Source: Hordeum vulgare subsp. vulgare (lineage: Eukaryota; Streptophyta; Magnoliopsida; Poales; Poaceae). Taken from it: 64,000 nucleotides of DNA. The position numbers and the translations under genes were made by a program. Shown here piece after piece: positions 56,881 to 64,000 of this stretch. The DNA lies in the NCBI RefSeq assembly GCF_904849725.1, contig NC_058519.1, positions 19,885,267-19,949,266 of the forward strand. The letters run 5' to 3'. Under the pieces are notes generated by a model. The model had not been told where the DNA came from, made no database searches, and worked only from the letters and a program-made list of their open reading frames with translations. The number at the start of each line of letters is the position of its first letter. Position 1 is the stretch's first letter.

Positions 56881-57389
56881 TTTTTCAAAATAGCACTATA
56901 TTTTTCAGAAAGAATAAAAATATTTAGAAAATTAGCTCTCGTTTGGACATTGATTTCATTTTGGCATGTCCGATTTATTGAATTGTGTTTTGATTTGCTT
57001 TGTTTCGAACTGTTGAATTCGAACAATTTGTATCAGAATCGACATGCATGGATTTGAGGTATGTGGATATGCAACGCAACATATGATGAACCGATGGACG
57101 TCGTCCATGAACATGTCCGAACGCGTCTGCGGACATATAGGAGTTGGATTTGCCAAGTCCTGTTGTAGATGCTTTAAACTTATGTGTTTATACTGTCTAA
57201 TTTAGCATCTCTTAGATTGTCATGACATTTTCTGAAGACCGAAGATTAGAGGAAGAAGCAGAGACATGAGAAGCCACTTCCGGGGTCTTGGCGCGCGAAC
57301 TCATGAGGGTTGACAGTGCACAAGGTAGGCCCATTGATAAGCAGCCCACGACGAGAGAGTAACCACATGCTATAGTATAATTTTGAGGG

Positions 57390-58234
57390 GAGCTCCTATT
57401 GAACGCTCTCTGCGTCAAATTGTCCACCTTTCGCACAGGACTGGCAACCGAGAGGTGAAGCTGGGCCGGCCCGTTACACTGTAGCAGTGTCTCCGGTTTT
57501 CGGAACCTTGCATAGGTTCCTACACCGGATTTGTTTTTTCTGTTAATTTTTTGTTTTTATTTTTTTGTTTATGTTTCTTTTTCTATGTCCTTTTTCGATT
57601 TTTTAAGTGTTTATATTTTTTCTGTTTGAAAAAATCAATTTTTTTACAAACAATATATTTCTTGTCTTAAATATTTTTTCGCAATTTTAAAAAATATTCA
57701 TGTTTGAAACTCCTTCACGAACTTATTTACAAAATGTTCATGTTTTTAGAATGTTAAAAATTTCAAAAAATTGTTCACATTTTCATTTTTTAGGAGTTTA
57801 ACAAATGTTACAGTTTTAAAAATTGTTCACAAGTTCAAAATAAATATTTTTTCGATTTTTTTCAGGAGTTTCAAAAAATTAAGAACAATTTTCAAATTCT
57901 GGAAGATTTTTTTTAAAATCCGAAACATATTTTTGAAAATACAAAACTTTTTTATAAAAATTCTGGAACTTTTTTTAAATTCTGGAACATTTTTGAAACA
58001 GAAGCAGAATAAAGAATAAAGAAAAAAGAAAACGAAAAAAAAAAAAATTTGGTTCAGGGAATCTTCTAGAAAGTTCCCAAAACCGGAAAAAAAAACAGCT
58101 GAAAAAGTCTAGAAGGTTCCCAAACCGGCATGCCCGCAACTGGTAATGGGCCGGCCCAGATCATCCCTCGCTCGTGTTTCTCTGTGCGAAACCACGGCAA
58201 TTTGCGGCAAATAGCGTTTTCGAATATTGAGATC
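57390..58234. mobile_element. MULE-like non-autonomous element with AT-rich core
   Basis: The left end (gagctcctattgaacg...tttcgcacag...gctgggccggcccgttac) is matched by the inverse complement of the right end (gatctcaatattcg...tttcgcacag...gatctgggccggcccattac), giving terminal repeats near 100 bp. The core (57530-58050) is poly(T)- and poly(A)-rich with 'tttttaggagttt' like repeats. I could not find a clear target duplication. No ORF of note. Confidence 0.6.
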
Positions 58235-58335
58235 ACTACTTAACTGCGAAAGTACCTTTCTGGGGCTTTTTTAGACAAATTAATTGGTAACTCTTGTAAA
58301 AATCACTCTCATCTTTTTAATGGACCATTTCTCTT

Positions 58336-58866
58336 AAAAAAATTAAAACCGAGGCAAAAGATTACCTTATTCATTAATTAAGGAGAAAAGAGTTTAAAGT
58401 ACATCACAATGACTCCACATCATAGCCCAACAGTGATATAAGTTACATCAGAGATTACTCTCGCGGCATGATGTTGCTTAGGTGCCTAGCTCCCGCCGTA
58501 ACTCAAAGTCGTGTCTCGTCTTTTATTAGCTTGAAAATATAGACGGGGTGTGTAGACTTCTTTCCGAAGACTTAAGCATTTCTTTCGTTCCAAACAACCC
58601 AAGATACAAGCATCGTTAGAGATGCCATGGCTTTCCGGTTCGCAATGTTGGCCTTCAACATATTGGTCCACCAAGTCTTCGTGTTGCGCTCTACAGCCGA
58701 ACTATCGGTATGGATTGCGTATAGATTCAACCATTGCTTGACCATCCGCCAAAGCCTCATTGTGAATTGGCATTTGTAAAACAGGTGAGCAGCAATTTCA
58801 TTGGCTCGCCTACAGAGGGTGCAAAGGCCACAATTTTCCCAACCCATTTCTCTCAATCTAATTTAG
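58336..58866 (-). mobile_element. 3' fragment of a LINE with zinc-binding reverse transcriptase tail
   Basis: The minus strand reads MREMGWENCGLCTLCRRANE, then AAHLFYKCQFTMRLW, then KTWWTNMLKANIANRKAM, the zf-RVT domain found after reverse transcriptase in plant LINEs. With one frameshift and one stop it continues to the natural end (IKDETRL, GARHLSNIMPRE). The element's 3' end near 58336 borders a 'ttaaaaaaattaaaacc' A-rich stretch. The rest of the LINE is missing. Confidence 0.75.
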
Positions 58867-58936
58867 CATAGTCGGTAACTTAGCATACAAAGACGGAGTA
58901 TCTATTGGATCCAAAAACAACAAACCTAGTAAGCTA

Positions 58937-59017
58937 CTCCCTCCGTAAACTAATATAAGAGCATTTAGAACACTACTTTAGTACTCTAAACACTCTTATA
59001 TTAGTTTACAGAAAGAG
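58937..59017. mobile_element. Stowaway MITE, 81 bp
   Basis: TA on both sides (58935-58936 and 59018-59019). The left end ctccctccgtaaactaatat matches the inverse complement of atattagtttacagaaagag. A central palindrome runs actactttagtactctaaac. Confidence 0.92.
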
Positions 59018-59019
59018 TA

Positions 59020-60048
59020 CCTGTGAAACAACAAAACAAAAAACGGCGCAAAAGAAAAGGTTATTGATAGGGGCATTTTGTATTCCTTAAACCATCAGCA
59101 CAGCTAAATCGCCAACTAGAACACCAGGAACAAAGTCATCGACTTAAACAACCCCGGCACAGACCCAGTGCGAACTTGGAAATTTCATGAGCTACTTGGT
59201 TGCAAGAGCAGTAACAACAGTACACCACACGTCCACATTTACCATGGGCAAATGGGTCTGAGGGACCGAAAGGCCAAATTAGTACTGCCCCACACCCCCA
59301 TTCAGGAGAATCACGAAATGCATGGGAAAGAAACAATTGAACTCCTAACATATAATTACAAGATGGCTTCCACATATTACACTTCAATTCAACAATTCAT
59401 CTCAACGTTAACGACACAGGGCAATCTTCTACAGGGTATTAAGACGGGCCCAGTCTCACAAACCGCAGCCCATACTCTATCCTCATGATAAAATGTTCCG
59501 CATTGATCTATCTTGCAAACCCAGCCAACAGATCAATCAGTTCAGCACACTTGGATATGACTACTGCGCCGCCGAGCAATGCTTGTATTCAGTGACGGAG
59601 GCTTGCCTTATTCACCTGAGATTTACTCCTATCTTGCCTGCTTATTCACCTGTGGTTACTTCAAGTTTACATACTGGGCAAAATGTGCCCCACTTTGTCA
59701 GCCAGGGATCAATACACTCCACATGAAATTCTGTAGAAAAACAATTGTTGACCACAAGATAGTTAGGGAATTATCAGAAGTGAGAAGTTTCAAACATAAT
59801 CGCTGACAATGGAAATCATTGCCTGGCTCTAACATGAAACGGAAGTATTTCTATGTAAGAATGAGCGACAATTTTTGAAATGTAGATATGTTGCCTATGT
59901 AAAACATTGGATATCACACGAGCACTGCAAATCGTGCAACACAAATATGGGATACTAAACTAGATTTTGTAATGTGACATGGCTAAACAAATATACCAAA
60001 CATGGTCTTCAAAAATTCCCTTTCGTCAAATGTGGCTTCTATGCATTA
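59020..60048. other. Intergenic sequence with a possible RNase H-like remnant
   Basis: On the minus strand at about 59136-59300 the peptide CNQVAHEISKFALGLCRGC resembles the C-terminal part of the RNase H domains of plant LINEs. It is too short to be sure. The rest, to 60048, shows nothing: in particular no exon encoding the second half of the RING finger missing from the gene upstream. Confidence 0.35.
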
Positions 60049-60262
60049 CTCCATCTGTCTGGATATGTATAATATAGGGCGGATTTTGATCGTTTAAGAC
60101 AAAACTTTAATCAACAATTAGTCCATTAGTGCAGTCTATGTGACGTGTATTCAGAACTACTTACTTACGGTTGTGATTCTGTCTCAAATAAACCACATAT
60201 TAATGAAGTAAATTGTTGGTCAAAGGCTTGTCTTAAACTCTTAACCAATCAAAATATGCATC
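60049..60262. mobile_element. Truncated MITE
   Basis: Begins ctccatctgtctggatatgt after TA. The inner part gtttaagacaaaactttaat is matched inversely by 'aaaggcttgtcttaaact' near 60215-60240, but the right terminus is lost. Confidence 0.55.
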
Positions 60263-60461
60263 AAGAAAGGTGTAGTTTGTGAAACTTGATCTAAATCTGT
60301 AGTATCTTGACATTTAGCACAAACAAATGTGTAGTCAATTTATTCTTAAATAATTAAACTAGCTTCATAGACAGAATTATTGGTATATATTTGTATTCAA
60401 ACAAAAGAAGCAGTGACCATATAAACAAATATTCAAGTACTGGGATATCACATGTTCTTAC

Positions 60462-62554
60462 CATGTTTGCATGGGAGAAGTCTAAGCATGTCACCATTAT
60501 CATAGTCTTCTAAACAAATGGCACAGGCTTCTTCACAATTGTTGCCACTTGAGCAGGGAGCTTTATATACCAAGGAAGGAATCTTTTCCACCACATGCTT
60601 CTTGATGCAAGGTGGGTGGTTATCAACTCCATGGCGTAAAAGTCGGCAGTTCCGAGCGAAAAGAAATGAAGCTACAACTGATATGATGACAACAAGTGAT
60701 ACGAACGACATCACCAACACTGTCCCTGCAGTCTCATCCATCGAGGAGTTTATGCAGCACTCACCATCTTCACCTCTAGCAAACTTCTTCAAAGTTTGCC
60801 CAGCCATTTTGGATACGAATACCGCAGGTATGTGTATGCCCTCAGGATCACCAACCACTAAATTAAGACAAAGGAGGAACTAAATATCCTGCGAAGTATC
60901 TCCAACAAGAACTAAATAAATGAAAACACAAAAATATATTTCTGAACACCATTAGCACAAAGTCTTTTTGCGTGTCCTATGTTGGTAGCCGGACTTAACC
61001 CAACGTTGAATTAATCACATTCTCATTAATATCAGCAACCTGTCTGTTTACCTTCAAAGCGTCACTTGATGGCTTGTAAATTATATGGCATGCTAGGATT
61101 AGTTGAGCTATCTCTTTCTAGCGATAGCAAATTAGAACAAAATTCCTTGTCTTAAGACTGCTAGTTAAAGTTCATTAGAAGTAATTGCCTCTGGGACTTT
61201 TGTTTTGTTTTATCCATACTAATAGAAAGGAGAAGATGAGCACTAGTCATATATCGATTGCATGACACAACATGTAACATGGTAGAGATCCTCTGAGTCT
61301 GTTTGGGATCACAAACACTTTTAGGCCTCGTTTGGTTAAGGGGGATTGGGGAGGTTTTGAGAGGGAGGGATTTCAGGGCATTGGGTGAATCCCTTTGTTC
61401 CACCCAATCCTCTCAAATCCCCGGGGTTTTGCTTCCACTAGTCCCCCGAGGAGGGTTTTGAAACACATGGATAGGAAGGGATTGAAGGGGAACGGAGGGG
61501 ATTGGGCTAAGCAAACCCCTCCTACCAAATGGACGCCCGAGGATATGTGGGGTTTCTGGGCCCTCCCGGGATTTTCCTCTCAAAACCTCCCCAATCCCCC
61601 TTAACCAAACGAGGCCTTACGGTTTTCTCTGTATTTAACATATTCGTACACTTGTGTTAGCTAAGTCTTTGGAATTGTAGCAGGTCAGAAGAAGCACCAC
61701 TGACCTAGAGTCAACATCACAGAAGTACCAAACAGAGCCTGGTACAAATAGTGAGAATAGCCATATAACATTAGATTTCTAGTAAAACACTAACAGCGAG
61801 AACTGTAAGTCAGTGTTCACCTTCGGCCCCCCAGCGCAAACAGCTTCAATTACTACATTTTCTTAACCAATTATCTGATGTTTGGTTCAATTTCAACCTA
61901 TGTATAGCAAAACATAAACCAATAACCGCCGATTCTAACCGTGTGCTTTCAATCATAACTTGGCAGGCAGGGAAGTCAAATCCATTCATATACCAGTAGT
62001 ACGCATCTACTCACTGGAGTAGTTTCTAGCTTCAGATCAAGAGAACTGGCTATCGAGTGTCCAGGTGAACTGACACTGCTGAAACAGTAGAGCAGCATAG
62101 CAGGGGAGAGGGGGGAGAGGGACTCACTGGAGTAGAGGCTGGCCTTGTCCTCGTCGTCGTGGACGAGGGCGGCGTCGAAGCCGGCCAGCTGCGCCGCCCG
62201 CACCTTGCCCTCGAAGCTGCAGTTCCCGCGCGCGATCAGCACGAACGCCATCCCGCCGGAGCCAGGGGCGGCCCTGACGGGCGCGCACGCGTCGGCAGGG
62301 TCCGCGGCGCGCAGCGACCCGCATATCCCGTCGCTGGTCACCCGGGGCCCTGCGCCGACGGAGCTCAGAAAAAGAGGTTTTTTTTCGGGGGACAGGGGAC
62401 AGGGGACAGGGGGGCCCGATTGCTCACCGAAGCGCGCGGGGGCGTCGAGGAAGGTGGCGGCGCCGAGGCGGACGAGGGCCGCGCAGGGGCGGGCGGCGGC
62501 GCAGGTGAAGGCGACGGCGGCGAGGAGCAGGAGGAGGCGGCGGCGGGGGTTCAT
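60462..62554 (-). CDS. RMR-type protein (PA domain, transmembrane, RING), 3' end not found
   Basis: RMR proteins are membrane receptors and RING proteins of the secretory pathway, linked in plants to sorting toward protein-storage vacuoles. Three exons are visible: 62554-62428 (signal peptide, MNPRRRLLLLLAAVAF, then ALVRLGAATFLDAPARF), 62349-62128 (first half of the PA domain, ending DDEDKASLYS) and 60857-60462. The third exon gives the end of the PA domain (GIHIPAVFVSKMAGQTLKKF), a membrane segment (VLVMSFVSLVVIISVVASFL) and half a RING finger (CAICLEDYDNGDMLRLLPCKH). It ends at a good donor (GTAAGAAC, from 60461), phase 1. The following exon should encode the FHxxCVDxWL...CPVCK half, but I find nothing like it to the left in this window. 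Either the 3' exons were removed or displaced by the transposons, or the gene is a truncated copy. The first intron is 78 bp; the second holds a Tourist MITE. Confidence 0.8.
61324..61616. mobile_element. Tourist-type MITE in an intron of the RMR gene
   Basis: TTA flanks it at 61321-61323 and 61617-61619. The left end ggcctcgtttggttaagggg and the right end cccttaaccaaacgaggcc are perfect inverted repeats extending to about 40 bp. Size 293 bp. The two ends are nearly identical, suggesting a young insertion. Confidence 0.92.
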
Positions 62555-62851
62555 CGCCAGCACATCAGAAAAGCAGAGTTTTTTCTCCGTCTCCACCCTT
62601 TTGGTGTGCTTTTTCTTCTCTCTTTCGCCATCGGCACTAGCTACGCTACTGTTGCTGACCTGCTGTTGGTAACATACAGTAGCATTTTTTGTCTTTTGCT
62701 AGATGATCTAGTACGTACAAGTTTTTGGATCTTTCTTTTTCAAGAGCGCTACAGCAATCTCATAAATAGAACATCAGATTTATAATTATACAACGGCAAT
62801 GTCTTGATAAACGATTACCCGAAAAAACAATGTCTTGATAAATGATAATTA
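62555..62851. promoter_or_regulatory. Probable promoter region of the RMR gene
   Basis: Upstream of the minus-strand start codon. A short near-repeat 'caatgtcttgataaa(c/t)ga' occurs twice (near 62797 and 62829). No convincing TATA box was identified. Confidence 0.35.
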
Positions 62852-64000
62852 GAGCAATTTTAACGGGACGACCCATTTCGTCCGCAGTTGTCTCTTTGGA
62901 TCCGCGCGGATTCATTGACAAAACGCGTCCGCTTTAAGTCCGCGTCGATCCATTTCCGGTCCAAATTTGGTGCTGAAATGCGTCGTCGCGGACGTGAAGT
63001 GTACGCGCGCCCTCTTGATGTCCGCCCCATTCACACCCACCGGCCGTCCAACTACCCGCAGTCAACTTAATTAATGACGGCCAGCCTCCACGGCCCACAC
63101 GTCAGCGACCGCGGTAGGTTTTTTTTAATCCGAACATGCGGTGGGGTTCGGCCTCATCTGCTTCCAGACCCCCGTCTCATCTCGCCATCTCTCTGCTCCC
63201 TCGAAGGCGAGCAAACCCTAGCCAGCACCCATGGTCGGCTTCGTCGCCCAAAACAAGAGCAAGTCCACCGCCGTCCATCCCCGCGTGCTCCCCCTTGCCG
63301 GCCTCGCCAGCGGATCAGCGTCCCGATGCACCAAGCAAAGTGGCACTGCGAGCACCGCATCCCGCTGTTGTATCCGAACGTGACCCTCCTACACGACTGG
63401 CATTTGGATCCGAAGAGGATCCCAGTGTCGGTCGTGCCACTGTCTGCGCGGGCACACGCGGAGGAGGTGAGTCGCCGGCGGCAGCAGCTGACGCCGGAGC
63501 AGCGGCTCAGCCCTATCTACACGGCCGACTCTCTCGACTGGGAGATCTGGTTCGCGCTCGAGCACGAGGAGCAGCCCCAGCGCGCCGTGTGTGACGTGCA
63601 GTCAGGCCCTCCGCCGCCCCACCTGTCGTTCGCGACGAGGACCAGAAGGCGGAGGCCGGCTACCAGGCGGCGCCGGCAGCCGCACTCCGCGAGAGCGATG
63701 AGGAAGAACGGCGCAAGGTCGAGGAGGAGGATGCGGCGTACGAGGCGCGGCTCGCGGAGGCCATCACGCTGTCCGCCGCCAGCGATTGCATCGTGCCCCC
63801 TCCGCCGAAGACCGAGCCCCAGCCCACGGATCTGCGGCCGGAGGTCTATCAGTGGACCGGCTGCCTCCACGTGTGGGTCACCACGCCGCCCCTCTGGTTG
63901 GGTGCGACATTGCAGCAGGAGGCCGCCTACCTCCAACAATGGAGGAGGCGTAGCCTGACGGAGGAGGGAAGCGGGGGAGGAACGACTGGAGAGGGAGGGG
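62852..64000 (+). mobile_element. PIF/Harbinger-like element, left end; runs past the window edge
   Basis: After TTA (62849-62851) the sequence gagcaattttaacgggacga, then cccatttcgtccgc, matches the terminal and subterminal pattern of Triticeae Harbinger elements. The right end is outside the window. It contains the ORF described at 63326. Confidence 0.6.
63326..64000 (+). pseudogene. Harbinger-associated ORF with one frameshift, cut by the window edge
   Basis: Starts MHQAKWHCEHRIPLLYPNVT and continues as RRRQQLTPEQRLSPIYTADS and WEIWFALEHEEQPQRAV to about 63635. There the sensible reading moves to another frame (VVRDEDQKAEAGYQAAPAAA, VEEEDAAYEARLAEAITLSA, QWTGCLHVWVTTPPLWLG) up to the edge. 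Short glutamate- and alanine-rich helical repeats separate W-containing blocks. I recognise it as a repetitive grass protein type found in DNA transposons, of unknown function. An earlier in-frame start is possible because the frame is open from 63074. Confidence 0.5.

Larger units (their letters stand above)
33151..56936. mobile_element. Outer MULE (Mutator-like), interrupted by a second MULE and an Athila retrotransposon
   Basis: TCTCGTTTG occurs exactly at 33142-33150 and 56937-56945, a 9-bp Mutator-type duplication. The terminal inverted repeats start GCTA: left 33151-33191 plus 44118 to about 44155, right about 56870-56936. They share the block tattttgaaaaatttcaaaa. After removing insertions about 2.7 kb is native. 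It carries a small two-exon gene (55729-56377), a minisatellite and GGCC-rich subterminal repeats, but no transposase, so it is non-autonomous. Confidence 0.82.
17131..57173 (+). mobile_element. PIF/Harbinger-like DNA transposon, massively interrupted
   Basis: The left end AGCATCTACAATCGGACTC (from 17131) and the inverse complement of the right end, AGCATCTACAACAGGACTT (to 57173), form terminal inverted repeats of roughly 33 bp with mismatches. TTA lies at 17126-17128 and at 57174-57176, the 3-bp target duplication of this superfamily (two extra bases TG separate the left TTA from the repeat). Its own sequence is only the pieces 17131-17190, 23968 to about 25578, about 32613-33150 and 56946-57173. 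All the rest is later insertions. It carries one broken ORF and no transposase, so it is non-autonomous. Confidence 0.7.

Noticed and set aside
62124..62785. Plus-strand frames of about 200 codons
   Set aside because: Antisense of the RMR exons 1 and 2; composition-driven.
1..64000. tRNA, rRNA or organelle-derived inserts
   Set aside because: No cloverleaf-like or rRNA-like segment was noticed on reading through; a tRNAscan or covariance search was not possible.

Overview
The window is nuclear DNA of a grass, almost certainly a Triticeae species (wheat, barley or Aegilops type). The clearest sign is a solo long terminal repeat (LTR) with the ends and internal landmarks of the Angela/BARE-1/WIS copia group at 14734-16503. 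Abundant Athila-type gypsy sequence, Stowaway and Tourist MITEs and nested Mutator-like elements (MULEs) agree. There are no operons. Three ordinary host genes lie in a large block of nested transposons.

Left part (1-10739). A five-exon cytochrome P450 gene (1219-3064, +, 491 codons) has a TATA box directly beside a Stowaway MITE. A solo gypsy-like LTR (3775-7980, target duplication CAAAC) follows, itself carrying a small MULE (4215-4799, 9-bp duplication). Then comes a single-exon BAHD acyltransferase gene (9465-10739, +). The P450 and the acyltransferase could belong to one specialised-metabolism neighbourhood, but nothing in the sequence proves that.

Middle part (10740-57176) is a nest of insertions whose boundaries can be read from target-site duplications (TSDs). 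A 5'-truncated LINE (11352-12516) is followed by a solo LTR (12598-17034) that holds the Angela-type solo LTR. Next is a PIF/Harbinger-like element (17131-57173) with a broken NAM-associated-type ORF. It was hit by a non-autonomous LTR retrotransposon (17191-23962), by a rearranged palindromic relative of that retrotransposon (about 25579-32612), and by an outer MULE (33151-56936, TSD TCTCGTTTG). The outer MULE was hit inside its own terminal repeat by a second MULE (33192-44108, TSD TTTTGAAAA) and in its interior by a full-length Athila-type retrotransposon (45485-55636). The inner MULE carries a further solo LTR (34645-37274, TSD GCATG). Both MULEs lie around ORFs resembling GRF-type zinc-finger proteins. 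The inner one also carries an unrecognised 142-codon ORF convergent with its decayed transposase gene, the layout of MuDR.

Right part (57177-64000). Small MULE-like, LINE and MITE remnants lead to the 5' part of an RMR-type gene on the minus strand (signal peptide, PA domain, membrane segment and first half of a RING domain; 60462-62554), with a Tourist MITE in an intron. The rest of its RING finger is not found in the window. From 62852 a second Harbinger-like element begins, with a frameshifted ORF, and runs off the right edge.

Coordinates of exons and element ends were read by eye. Family names rest on recognised motifs and termini, not on a database search.
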